Positions 36,300 through 44,395 of a stretch of DNA of 64,000 bases are shown one piece after another. Positions within the stretch are counted from its first letter, which is position 1. The number at the start of each line of letters is the position of its first letter. The notes under the pieces are model-generated. The model ran no database searches. It was not told the DNA's origin and saw nothing but the letters and a program-made list of their open reading frames with translations. Origin of the DNA: Pyrinomonas methylaliphatogenes (GTDB lineage Bacteria > Acidobacteriota > Blastocatellia > Pyrinomonadales > Pyrinomonadaceae); NCBI RefSeq assembly GCF_000820845.2, contig NZ_CBXV010000005.1:204956-268955 (forward strand). Direction: 5' to 3'. The translations under genes were made by a program, and so were the position numbers.

Positions 36300-37370
36300 T
36301 CATTCGGCAGGCGGCTGCGCCTTCCGTTGACGGTAGACGTAGGCGAGCACTTCGGCGACGGCGCGGAAGAATTCCGGCGGGATCATGCGTCCGACATCGA
36401 CGGCGCGATAAAGGGCGCGCGCAAGCGGCGGATTCTCGATGATGGCGACCGAATGCGCGCGCGCGATTTGACGTATTCGCTGGGCCAGATAGTCGACGCC
36501 TTTGGCGACGACGACCGGCGCGGCATCTCGCGTCCTGTCGTATCGTAACGCGACAGCGTAATGCTGAGGATTGACGACGACGACATCGGCGCGCGGCACT
36601 TCGACGGCGATCCGTTTTTGCAAAAGCGCGCGCGCGGCGCGTCGGCGTTGCCCTTTGATCAGCGGATCGCCTTCCTGTTCGCGCAACTCGTCCTTCAGTT
36701 CCTGCTTTGTCATGCGGAGCGAACGTTCGTGTTTGAGCCATCCATAACCGTAATCGAGCGCGGCGAGGATCAGCATGGCGAGCCCGGCGCGTAGGGCAAA
36801 GTCAAAAGCGGAGGAGCCGAGTTTGGCGAGCGTTTGCGCGGCTGGCGAACCGACCAGCTCAGCCACGTGGGCGATAGTTTGAGCGAGGATCAGATAGCTG
36901 ATCGAACCGAGGGCGGCGAGTTTCAAGACGCTCTTTAGCGCCTCGAACGGAGCGTTGCTGAAAGTCCGGCGGAGATTGGCGGATGGATTGAAACTTTCGG
37001 CGCGCAGTTTCAACACTTCGGGAGCGAAGATCCATCCGCCCTGAACGACGTTCCCGGCGATTCCGCCCGCAAGCGCGGCGGCGATGGCGGGTGCGGCGAG
37101 CAACGCGAGATCGGTCAGCGCATCGATCACGATCTGGTGAAGATCGTTGATCGAAAAAGGAGAGGCCGCGGCCCTTTCGACTAGGCGCGTGTTGTTGATG
37201 AAGAGGTTGGCGGCCCGCTGGCCCAGCCCGTCGCCAGTGGCGCGCAGCGCCGCGAGGGCGGCGAGAAAGGCGATCGCCGCCGCGAACTCCGGACGCCGCG
37301 CGATCTGTCCGCGTTTCCTCGCCTCTTCGCGCCTTTTCGGCGTAGCTCGTTCTGTCCGTTCGCCCGACAC
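36300..37370 (-). CDS. flhB: Flagellar type III export switch protein FlhB
   Basis: 356 residues. Basic N-terminus (ERTERATPKRREEARKRGQI), four membrane segments, then a cytoplasmic domain. The self-cleavage site, NPTH in most FlhB, is NPQH here (VVVVNPQHYAVALRY). The Asn and Pro needed for cleavage are kept. FlhB switches export from hook to filament substrates. It is the last gene of the minus-strand flagellar run, after fliR with a 32-bp gap. Confidence 0.95.
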   Translation of the reverse strand: MSGERTERATPKRREEARKRGQIARRPEFAAAIAFLAALAALRATGDGLGQRAANLFINNTRLVERAAASPFSINDLHQIVIDALTDLALLAAPAIAAALAGGIAGNVVQGGWIFAPEVLKLRAESFNPSANLRRTFSNAPFEALKSVLKLAALGSISYLILAQTIAHVAELVGSPAAQTLAKLGSSAFDFALRAGLAMLILAALDYGYGWLKHERSLRMTKQELKDELREQEGDPLIKGQRRRAARALLQKRIAVEVPRADVVVVNPQHYAVALRYDRTRDAAPVVVAKGVDYLAQRIRQIARAHSVAIIENPPLARALYRAVDVGRMIPPEFFRAVAEVLAYVYRQRKAQPPAE

Positions 37371-37402
37371 AGCTTCTTCCTCTTCAACCGATCAGGCGAA
37401 AG

Positions 37403-38182
37403 CTAGATCGCGTTTATCGCGCGCAGCAGGTTCGCGCGCATCGCCGTAAATGCTGTGCGCACGGCGCCCGGAAGAAAGTAGAGCGTCGCGCCGATGACCC
37501 ACAGACCGACGGCGATCTTGATCGGGAAGCTGAGCATGAGGATCTGAAGTTGCGGCGCGACGCGCCCGGCGATCGCCAGCGCGAACTCGACCAGAAGCAG
37601 AGCGATGAAGACCGGCGCCGCAAGAGCGATGCCGATGGCTAGTGAATCGGCGGAGAGGCGGATGAGCATCTCGGCAAGTTGCGGTGTGACGCGCGGCATC
37701 GCAGGGGCGGCGATGTTGAAGCTACGCACGGTCGCGATCAGAAACCAGTGATGCCCATCGGCGGCGAGCAGTACCATCAGGCCGAGCAGATGAGCCAGAA
37801 TGCCAAGCGCCGTCGTTCGCGCGCGCGTCGCCGGATCGATCGTGCTCGCCAGCGAAAGCCCGAGTTGAAAGGTGATCACTTCCGCCGCCACTTGAAGGCC
37901 ATTCATCACCATTTGCCCGACGATGCCGAGAGCGCAGCCGATGAGCAGTTCGCGCGCGATGATGAGCGTGAAAGCGATCGGATCCATCGGCGGCGAAGGC
38001 AGGTGCGGGATGACGATCGGCGCGACGCAAAGCGCCAGAACGAAGGCTAAAAACGCCCGCACGCGCGGTTGAATCGCGTCATGGCTCCAAAACGGGGCGA
38101 AGGTGACCAGCCCGCCGACGCGCGCGAGCACGATCGCGAAAAGCAGTACGGGGCGCAGCGGAATGGTGATCTGGTCGAGCAC
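37403..38182 (-). CDS. fliR: Flagellar export membrane protein FliR
   Basis: 259 residues with about six hydrophobic segments, typical of FliR. Recognisable stretches are ARVGGLVTFAPFWSHDAIQP near the N-terminus and FVLALCVAPIVIPHLPSPPM. It forms the export gate with FliP and FliQ in the cytoplasmic membrane. It lies 13 bp after fliQ in the run fliL-N-O-P-Q-R-flhB. Confidence 0.93.
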   Translation of the reverse strand: MLDQITIPLRPVLLFAIVLARVGGLVTFAPFWSHDAIQPRVRAFLAFVLALCVAPIVIPHLPSPPMDPIAFTLIIARELLIGCALGIVGQMVMNGLQVAAEVITFQLGLSLASTIDPATRARTTALGILAHLLGLMVLLAADGHHWFLIATVRSFNIAAPAMPRVTPQLAEMLIRLSADSLAIGIALAAPVFIALLLVEFALAIAGRVAPQLQILMLSFPIKIAVGLWVIGATLYFLPGAVRTAFTAMRANLLRAINAI

Positions 38183-38195
38183 GATTTCAAGTCGC

Positions 38196-38465
38196 CTACC
38201 TGATGTATGGCGTAAAATCGCTGAAGAGCGCTTGCGTGAAGGTGATCAGTACACGCAACGCCCAAGGGAAAGTGACGAGAAAGACGATGAAGATCACGGC
38301 GACGCGCGGCGCGAAACTGAAGGTTTGATCTTGGATCGAGGTGAGCGTCTGGATCAAGCTCACGACGACGCCGACGACGATCGCCGCCGCGAGCATGGGC
38401 GCCGTGATCCACATCAGCGTCTCCAGCGCGCGTTGCATGAGCGTTAGAACGAGTGCGTCAGACAT
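38196..38465 (-). CDS. fliQ: Flagellar export membrane protein FliQ
   Basis: 89 residues from the ATG at 38463-38465, the normal FliQ length; longer starts would reach into fliP. Two membrane helices (ITAPMLAAAIVVGVVVSLIQ and VAVIFIVFLVTFPWALRVLI) flank the conserved QTLTSIQDQTFSFAPR loop. Export-gate subunit. It overlaps none of its neighbours. Confidence 0.95.
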   Translation of the reverse strand: MSDALVLTLMQRALETLMWITAPMLAAAIVVGVVVSLIQTLTSIQDQTFSFAPRVAVIFIVFLVTFPWALRVLITFTQALFSDFTPYIR

Positions 38466-38491
38466 ATCCGAGAAGCCTTCTAACCCTTTGG

Positions 38492-39256
38492 TCACATTAC
38501 GCTCCTGACGAGCGATCCGACGATCAAATACCACCCATCAACCATGACGAAGAGCAGAATCTTCAGCGGCATGGAGATGATGACGGGCGGAAGTTGCATC
38601 ATGCCCATCGAGAGAAGGACCGAAGAGACGGCCATATCGATGATGAGAAACGGGATGAAGAGCACGAAGCCGATCTGAAAGGCCGTCTTCAGCTCCGAGA
38701 TCATGTAGGCCGGGACGAGCGCCGTCGTCGGTACGTCATCCGGCGTGCGCGGGCGCGGGCTGCCCGAAAGCTGGATGAAGAGCGCCAGATCGCGTTCGCG
38801 CGTATGTTTGAGCATGTAGGCGCGCAACGGGACGAGGGCGCGCGTGAGCGCTTCCGTGTGCGAGATCTGTCCGGCCATCAGCGGCGCAAGCGCTTCCGTG
38901 TGGACGCGGGCGAAAACGGGTCCCATGACGAACATCGTCAGAAAGAGCGCTAGCCCGAGGAGCACTTGATTGTTCGGCGCTTCGGTCGTGCCGAGCGCTT
39001 GGCGTAAGAAGTGGAAGACGACGATGAGCCGCGTAAAGCAGGTCATCGAAATCAGGATGGCGGGGATGAAGCTGAGGAGCGTGAGGATGAGGACGATCTG
39101 AATCGGCAGCGATAGCGCGTTGTTTTGCGTCAGATTCAACTGCGGGTTCGGATCGGTCGCGGCGGCGAGGCAGGAGAAGGGAAGGACGAGCGGCAGAAAC
39201 GCCAACGCGAGCGGTCGGCTGAGGCGGAGCGGCAAGTTCTGATCTCTCGTGCTCAT
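38492..39256 (-). CDS. fliP: Flagellar export membrane protein FliP
   Basis: 254 residues. A cleavable signal peptide (LALAFLPLVLPFSCLA) comes first, as in most FliP, followed by four membrane segments. Conserved blocks are TCFTRLIVVFHFLRQALGT, PNNQVLLGLALFLTMFVM and FIPFLIIDMAVSSVLLSMGM. It is the core export-gate pentamer subunit. Gap of 23 bp after fliO. Confidence 0.96.
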   Translation of the reverse strand: MSTRDQNLPLRLSRPLALAFLPLVLPFSCLAAATDPNPQLNLTQNNALSLPIQIVLILTLLSFIPAILISMTCFTRLIVVFHFLRQALGTTEAPNNQVLLGLALFLTMFVMGPVFARVHTEALAPLMAGQISHTEALTRALVPLRAYMLKHTRERDLALFIQLSGSPRPRTPDDVPTTALVPAYMISELKTAFQIGFVLFIPFLIIDMAVSSVLLSMGMMQLPPVIISMPLKILLFVMVDGWYLIVGSLVRSVM

Positions 39257-39279
39257 GACGGGCGATTCAAATCGATCAC

Positions 39280-39834
39280 TTAAGAAAGTCCATCAGGTCC
39301 GCGCGCGACGAGCGCGTCGGCGCGTTCTAATTCGGCGGCGAAATCCTCGTTGAGCAGATCGGCGACCGATCCGACCGGAGCCGGCTCTTCGCTCACCTCT
39401 TCGGTGAGCAGCGTCACGGCATGCGGCGTCGATCCGATAAGCAAGGTGCGCGAGCCGAAACGCACGACCGAAAGGCTGCGCTCGCGTCCGAGCGTGACCG
39501 AGGAGAGCACGACCAGTTCCGGCGCGTCGCCCATCGTCGGACTTGCCTTGGCGAGGCCGAATCGGCGAAGAAGGATGGAGCCGCCGATGATGAGGCCGAG
39601 GATGATGATCAACGAACCCATGGTGCGCGCTATGAGGTTGAACGTCTCCGGTTGGTCGGGCGCTCCTGCCATTCGCTCATCCAGGAACGATCGCCCTTCG
39701 GAAGGCGGCGCAGGTTGCGAGGCTTGCGGCGGCGTGCTCATCTGCTCGCCCGTCTGCGCGCGCGCCTGTAAGACGCTCGACAGGATGAGAGCGAGCGCTA
39801 AGGCGACGAAACGGAATGTGACGCGACCTTTCAT
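39280..39834 (-). CDS. fliO: Flagellar export assembly protein FliO
   Basis: 184 residues. Signal peptide (FVALALALILSSVLQARA), a Pro/Gln-rich linker, one membrane helix (TMGSLIIILGLIIGGSILLR) and a cytoplasmic FliO domain (LVVLSSVTLGRERSLSVVRF, then GSRTLLIGSTP). FliO assists FliP complex assembly. Sequence is poorly conserved across phyla; the position before fliP supports the call. Confidence 0.85.
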   Translation of the reverse strand: MKGRVTFRFVALALALILSSVLQARAQTGEQMSTPPQASQPAPPSEGRSFLDERMAGAPDQPETFNLIARTMGSLIIILGLIIGGSILLRRFGLAKASPTMGDAPELVVLSSVTLGRERSLSVVRFGSRTLLIGSTPHAVTLLTEEVSEEPAPVGSVADLLNEDFAAELERADALVARGPDGLS

Positions 39835-39841
39835 CTTTCGA

Positions 39842-40171
39842 TCACCTCGGTTCGGGGCCGATGATCTCGTTGATGCGCACGCCTGTGCGATCTTCGATCA
39901 TCAGTATTTCGCCGCGCGCAAGGCAACGGTCGCCAGCCAGCACATCCACGCCCTCGCCGGTTGAACGCGACAGTTGGATGATGCTTCCCGGCTCAAGCTC
40001 GAGCAGCGCGCGCACGGTCATCCGCGTGCGCCCGAGTTCCATGATGAGCGGCACTTGCAGGTCGAGGAAGTCTCGCCATGCTTCTAGATCGGCGCGATTC
40101 GCCGCTTGGAGTTGCTCGGTCGTCATTGGAAGTTCCGGTTCGAGAGATGGAATCTGGCGCCAGCGCGTCAC
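39842..40171 (-). CDS. fliN: Flagellar switch protein FliN (SpoA domain)
   Basis: 109 residues if read from the GTG at 40171; an ATG at 40126 would give 94. The SpoA domain covers the C-terminal two thirds (VPLIMELGRTRMTVRALLEL, then GSIIQLSRSTGEGVDVLAGD and GEILMIEDRTGVRINEI). It forms the C-ring base and binds FliH. FliM is in the other flagellar operon, together with a second, longer SpoA protein (61555-62418). Confidence 0.93.
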   Translation of the reverse strand: MTRWRQIPSLEPELPMTTEQLQAANRADLEAWRDFLDLQVPLIMELGRTRMTVRALLELEPGSIIQLSRSTGEGVDVLAGDRCLARGEILMIEDRTGVRINEIIGPEPR

Positions 40172-40215
40172 GAGCTGAATGGTCGTTCGTCATCTTCGCT
40201 GGTCCAGTGATCGGA

Positions 40216-40788
40216 TCATAATTGAACGATGAAATCCGTGATATAGATGGCGCGCACTTCGGGTTCGGGAACCGCGGCGCGCGCGGCGCGCAGAAGCTCT
40301 TTGCGCAGTTCAGCTTTACCTTCGGGCGTCAAGATCTCGTCGGAAGTTTTGGTCGTCAAAACGGCGAGCATGGCGTTACGCACTCGCGTGACGAAGAGCG
40401 GATCGGGTTTGTCTTTCTCCAGCCCTTCGCCCAACCCTATGCTGACGGTCATCCGTAGGTAGCGCGCCTCGCCTTTATCGGCGAGGTTGACGATGAACGG
40501 CTGAAGTTCGATGACCTGCTTGACATCGCTATCATCGGGCAGATTCATCTCGACGACCTTGGCGTTGCCAGCTCTCTTTTCGGCTCCGCTCTCGTCTGCG
40601 GCCTCTTCATCCGACGCTCGCTGACGCTTGCTCTTCTCGGCGGTGTTCTTGCTCGCGGCGCGGCTGAAATAGAAGTATCCGCCTCCGCCGCCAGCGGCGA
40701 GCGCGAGGAGAAGGGCGATGACGGTGATGATCAGTCCTCTTTTGCTCTTCTTCGGCGGAGCGGGCGGGGTTTGCGGTGCGTCACTCAT
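40216..40788 (-). CDS. fliL: Flagellar basal-body protein FliL
   Basis: 190 residues. Short cytoplasmic Lys-rich start, one membrane helix (LIITVIALLLALAAGGGGGY), then a linker and the periplasmic FliL domain (IELQPFIVNLADKGEARYLR). The tail IYITDFIVQL is typical. FliL rings the stator and stabilises torque. A sigma-54-type promoter lies just upstream (40812-40825), so fliL probably begins a sub-operon that runs to flhB. Confidence 0.92.
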   Translation of the reverse strand: MSDAPQTPPAPPKKSKRGLIITVIALLLALAAGGGGGYFYFSRAASKNTAEKSKRQRASDEEAADESGAEKRAGNAKVVEMNLPDDSDVKQVIELQPFIVNLADKGEARYLRMTVSIGLGEGLEKDKPDPLFVTRVRNAMLAVLTTKTSDEILTPEGKAELRKELLRAARAAVPEPEVRAIYITDFIVQL

Positions 40789-40811
40789 AGCGACCTCCCA
40801 GCGTGATCAAT

Positions 40812-40825
40812 GCGAGAACTGTGCC
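40812..40825 (-). promoter_or_regulatory. Candidate sigma-54 promoter for fliL
   Basis: On the minus strand TGGCACAGTTCTCGCAT carries GG and GC separated by exactly 10 bp, as the -24/-12 elements require. The predicted start is about 12 bp before the fliL ATG. The -12 element (TCGC) is weaker than the consensus TTGC. Confidence 0.5.
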
Positions 40826-40958
40826 AAAATGGTTGATGCGGGAAAGTGGCTTCGTGGGCCGATCAAACGTCTGTTGATGAACTTCTTCGACGCCGATTCG
40901 ACGCTCGTTTCGTCGGGAATCCGACACTTCGCGGCAAAGAGAGCTAGAGCGCGTCCGA

Positions 40959-41807
40959 TCAGCGGTCGCCAGGTTTCGCTTCGCCAGCGACGTTAACTGA
41001 ACGTTCCGCCTGCGGTTCCCCTTCGCCCGATGATGTCTCGCTTTGCTTTTGTCCATGGAGGCGAAGGACCGTGATGCTGATGCGCCTGTTGGCCGCGGCG
41101 TAAGGGTCTTCGGGAACGAGCGGCTGAGTGTCGGCGTAACCGACGATGCGGCGGATCTGCTCCGGGCGGACGCAATTGGCTTCGAGTTCGCGGCGCGCGG
41201 CGTTGGCCCGATCAGCCGACAGCTCCCAGTTCGTGTAGGTCGAACCCGGAGGGAAGTGGTGGCGATCGGTGTGACCGCCGACGACGATTGGGTTCGGCAA
41301 CCCGCAGATGGCGCGCGCTATTTCGGCTAGAATGGCACGCGCGTCAGGCGTCAGTTGCGCGCTGCCCGAGCTGAACGAGACGCGCTCGGCCTTGTCGAGT
41401 ATCTGAATGCGCAGCCCCTCTTCGGTGATCTCGATCTTGATCTGATCTTTGTACTTTGAGAATTCCGGGCGCGTTTCGAACTCCTTGCGCAGCAGCGTCG
41501 CCGCGCTAAAAAGCGCTTGCTCTTCGTCTTTCGATTCGAGCGAAGTCGGAGCTTTGCTCACCTTTCGTGGTCCCGTGAGGATACCGCCGGTGAGCGTATC
41601 GAAGACTCCGGGCGATCGGAAGTAGTTGGCGATGGCCTGCTTCAACTTGATGTCGGCTTGCGAAACGAGCCACAGGACGAGAAACAGCGCCATCATCGCG
41701 GTCACGAAATCGGCGTAAGCGACCTTCCATGCGCCGCCGTGGTGACCATCATGCGCCTTGACCTTCTTGATCCGCCGACGCGGTTTCTTCTCCGGTTCTT
41801 TGACCAT
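40959..41807 (-). CDS. motB: Flagellar stator protein MotB
   Basis: 282 residues. Basic N-terminus, single membrane helix with the ion-binding Asp33 in AYADFVTAMMALFLVLWLVS (the E. coli proton-type pattern), then a plug/linker and an OmpA-like peptidoglycan-binding domain (VVGGHTDRHHFPPGSTYTNW, ANAARRELEANCVRPEQIR). It anchors the stator to the cell wall. It follows motA with a 21-bp gap. Confidence 0.95.
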   Translation of the reverse strand: MVKEPEKKPRRRIKKVKAHDGHHGGAWKVAYADFVTAMMALFLVLWLVSQADIKLKQAIANYFRSPGVFDTLTGGILTGPRKVSKAPTSLESKDEEQALFSAATLLRKEFETRPEFSKYKDQIKIEITEEGLRIQILDKAERVSFSSGSAQLTPDARAILAEIARAICGLPNPIVVGGHTDRHHFPPGSTYTNWELSADRANAARRELEANCVRPEQIRRIVGYADTQPLVPEDPYAAANRRISITVLRLHGQKQSETSSGEGEPQAERSVNVAGEAKPGDR

Positions 41808-41828
41808 GCTCGAAGAAAGTTTGCCAAA

Positions 41829-42689
41829 CTATCTGGGCTTGATTTCGCGCAGTTGCGTTTCGATCTCCGCGCTCGGCGGACGAACGAAGCTATAGATGGT
41901 CTTGCGCGCGAATTCGACCGCCGTGATCGGCGCCGCGCCATTAGCGAAGGCGACCAGCCCGGCTTTGATACAGGCGAAATAGCGCGCCTCTTCGTGTGCC
42001 AGATTGTTGATGTTGTTCGCCAGCGGCGCGACGATCCCGTAGCACAAAAGGAGCCCGAGGAAAGTGCCGACGAGCGCCGCGGCGATGTGGTGGCCCAGTT
42101 CTTCCGGCGGCCCATCCAGATGTTGCATCGTGACGACGATGCCGAGAACAGCCGCGACGATGCCAAGTCCGGGCATCGAGTCGGCGGTGCGCATCAAGAT
42201 GGAGGGGACGAGCGAATTCTCTTCGTGATGCGTCTCGATTTCGGCTTCCATCGCCAATTCGAGCTCTTCGGATTGCGCCGCGCCATTGACCAGAAGCTTC
42301 AAAGCATCGCAGAAGAACTCGACGGCGTGATGATTGGCGAGAAACGAAGGGTACTTGGAGAAGATCGAAGAGGTGGCTGGCGAATTCACGTCCTCTTCGA
42401 GCGAGAGCATGCCGTTCTTCTTCGCGTTGACGTAGATCTCGTATTGCAGCCGCAGCAGTTCGGCGAACGCCTCTTTGCTATACGGTGACCCTTTGAGCGC
42501 GGCGGGGATCTTTTTGGCCATCAGCGCCAAAGTCTTCGGCGGAGTCGAGGTGATGATCGAGCCGAGCGCGGCGCCGCCGATGATGAGCAACTCCGACGGT
42601 TGAAACAGCACGACCAGCGGCCCGTTGACCAAAAGATAGCCGCCGATGACGCTTGATAAGACGATAACTATTCCGATGATGACGAACAT
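41829..42689 (-). CDS. motA: Flagellar stator protein MotA
   Basis: 286 residues, the E. coli MotA size, with four membrane segments (FVIIGIVIVLSSVIGGYLLV first). Conserved parts are GSIITSTPPK, the cytoplasmic region with RTADSMPGLGIVAAVLGIVV, and LVGTFLGLLLCYGIVAPLA. It forms the proton channel with MotB. A sigma-28-like promoter lies upstream at 42713-42740, after a hairpin that separates it from flgE. Confidence 0.95.
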   Translation of the reverse strand: MFVIIGIVIVLSSVIGGYLLVNGPLVVLFQPSELLIIGGAALGSIITSTPPKTLALMAKKIPAALKGSPYSKEAFAELLRLQYEIYVNAKKNGMLSLEEDVNSPATSSIFSKYPSFLANHHAVEFFCDALKLLVNGAAQSEELELAMEAEIETHHEENSLVPSILMRTADSMPGLGIVAAVLGIVVTMQHLDGPPEELGHHIAAALVGTFLGLLLCYGIVAPLANNINNLAHEEARYFACIKAGLVAFANGAAPITAVEFARKTIYSFVRPPSAEIETQLREIKPR

Positions 42690-42712
42690 AAGGAAGACCT
42701 ACCCACACTCCC

Positions 42713-42740
42713 TTTTCGGCAGCGACGGCGCGAAACTTTA
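42713..42740 (-). promoter_or_regulatory. Candidate sigma-28 promoter for motA
   Basis: On the minus strand TAAAGTTT is followed after 12 bp by GCCGAAAA. The consensus is TAAAGTTT-N11-GCCGATAA, so the -35 is exact, the -10 has one change and the spacer is one base long. The predicted start lies about 17 bp before the motA ATG. Confidence 0.55.
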
Positions 42741-42746
42741 AAGGTG

Positions 42747-42784
42747 GCTTCGGGCTCCGAAACGCCTTCGTTCGGGGCCCGAAG
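42747..42784 (-). terminator. Hairpin between flgE and motA
   Basis: GCTTCGGGC and GCCCGAAGC pair over 9 bp, extended by an inner TCCGAA/TTCGG helix. It lies 12 bp past the flgE stop. The run of T after it is short (CCTTTAAAG), so it may attenuate rather than fully stop transcription. Confidence 0.5.
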
Positions 42785-42795
42785 CTGGATTTCGG

Positions 42796-44067
42796 CTAGA
42801 TGATCTGCATCAGATCCTGCAGCGTTTGGTTGATCGTCGTAATCACGCGGGAGTTGGCTTGAAAAGCTCGCTGCGCGATGATCAGTTCGGTGAATTCGGT
42901 CGCGATGTCAACGTTGCTCTGTTCGAGCGCGCTGCCGACGACCTCGCCGCGCCCTCCCGTCAAAGCCGGCCCGATCGAAGGTTGTCCGGAAGCGGGCGTT
43001 TCGCCGAACAGGTTGTTCCCCAGATGGCGCAGCCCATCTTGCGAGTTGAAGGAGGCGAGGGCAAACTGCGCTAGAGCGCGCGTCTGGCCGTTGCTGAAGA
43101 TGCCGTAGATCGTCCCCGTGCTGTCCGTCGAAATGGAGATGCCGTTGAGCGATCCGGCGGCGAATCCGTTCTGATCGGTCGAGCCGACCGCTGATGGGCC
43201 GGCATAGTTGGTGAAGTTCGATGGACCCTGCGATCCATCCGGGTTTTGGCGATAGAGCTCGAGGTCGATCTGCGGCAAGGTCGCGCCATCGAGCTTCGTT
43301 TGATCGGGAAGGATGGCGAGCGAAGTGGTCGGAAATTGCAGGAGACCGTTCGAATCGAAGCTGAAGGTCACCTGATTGCTCGCCGCGCCGCCATCGGCGC
43401 TCAATTGCGCCGCGTTGCCGTCGAGCGTCGCCGTGACGTCGTATTGGCCGTTGCCCTGTTTGGTGAAGGTCAGATCGAGCGTGTGCGCGACGCCGCGCGA
43501 ATCGAAGACTTGCACGGGGGCGTGAAAGACCGTCCCGACCGGCGCGCTGCTGTCGAGATTGGCGCGCAAGGTCGCGCGCGTCGTCATGGCCGGCGGGATG
43601 ATCTCGCCGAGCGGGACTTTGATCGGCGCAAGAGGCGTGCCGGGTTGGATCTTCCCATCGACGGCCATATAGCCGAGCACACGATGTCCGCCCGAGGTTA
43701 CGAGGTAACCTTCGCGATTGAGGACGAAATCGCCGGCGCGCGTGAAGGCGCGAAAGCCGGCTTCATCCTCGACGATGAAAAAACCGTTGCCTTGAATGGC
43801 AGCGTTAGTCGCCGAAGCCGATTCATTGATGTTGCCCTGCGCGAAGTTCGTGCGCGTGGCTGCCGTGCGCACACCGTTGCCGAATTGTATGACGCCGCCC
43901 GCGCCGTTGATGCGCGTCCCTGAAGCGCTGGCAAACACGTCGGCGAAGCTGATGGAGCTGCTCTTGAAGGCGACGGTGTTCGCGTTGGCGATGTTGTTCC
44001 CGGTCGTCGAAAGCGCGTCGGAGCTTGCGCGCAGGCCCGAGATCGCAGTCGAGAACGAAAAGGGCAT
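42796..44067 (-). CDS. flgE: Flagellar hook protein FlgE
   Basis: 423 residues. The N-terminal flagellar rod/hook motif is clear (SGLRASSDALSTTGNNIANA), with the hook signature SISFADVFASASG. The C-terminal partner helix (EFTELIIAQRAFQANSRVIT) is intact. The middle contains the D1/D2 beta domains (VAHTLDLTFTKQGNGQYDVT). It builds the hook after FlgD capping. Gap of 13 bp after flgD. Confidence 0.95.
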   Translation of the reverse strand: MPFSFSTAISGLRASSDALSTTGNNIANANTVAFKSSSISFADVFASASGTRINGAGGVIQFGNGVRTAATRTNFAQGNINESASATNAAIQGNGFFIVEDEAGFRAFTRAGDFVLNREGYLVTSGGHRVLGYMAVDGKIQPGTPLAPIKVPLGEIIPPAMTTRATLRANLDSSAPVGTVFHAPVQVFDSRGVAHTLDLTFTKQGNGQYDVTATLDGNAAQLSADGGAASNQVTFSFDSNGLLQFPTTSLAILPDQTKLDGATLPQIDLELYRQNPDGSQGPSNFTNYAGPSAVGSTDQNGFAAGSLNGISISTDSTGTIYGIFSNGQTRALAQFALASFNSQDGLRHLGNNLFGETPASGQPSIGPALTGGRGEVVGSALEQSNVDIATEFTELIIAQRAFQANSRVITTINQTLQDLMQII

Positions 44068-44080
44068 AACTACCTCCTAG

Positions 44081-44374
44081 CTATTTAGTGGTTGTATTGT
44101 TGGTTGAACCCGCTTGCGCGGACTTGCTCTGCGCGAGCAGTTGTTCGAGATTGTGGTTGATGTTGATCAGTTGATCGAGCGAGTTAAACTGCGCCAATTG
44201 CGAGACGAATTGCATCCCGTCTTGCGGCGCGAGCGGATCTTGGTTCTTGAGCTGCGCGATGAGCAGTTTCAAAAACATGTCGCGGTCAGCCGTGCCGCTG
44301 TTCTGCGGTTTCTGCGTTTGCGAGGCGGTTGTCGATCCGTTCAAAGGAAGCACGTTGGTTATCGTGTTGCTCAT
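44081..44374 (-). CDS. flgD: Hook-capping protein FlgD, minimal form
   Basis: 97 residues, far shorter than the E. coli protein (about 230). It keeps only the conserved N-terminal part (DRDMFLKLLIAQLKNQDPLA, FVSQLAQFNSLDQLININ) and ends after a short Gln/Ser/Thr tail. The tudor-like and FnIII domains that form the visible cap are absent, and no continuation is present downstream, where flgE begins 13 bp later. Short FlgD forms exist in other phyla. Confidence 0.88.
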   Translation of the reverse strand: MSNTITNVLPLNGSTTASQTQKPQNSGTADRDMFLKLLIAQLKNQDPLAPQDGMQFVSQLAQFNSLDQLININHNLEQLLAQSKSAQAGSTNNTTTK

Positions 44375-44395
44375 TGGCTATCTCCTCGTCGGGTT

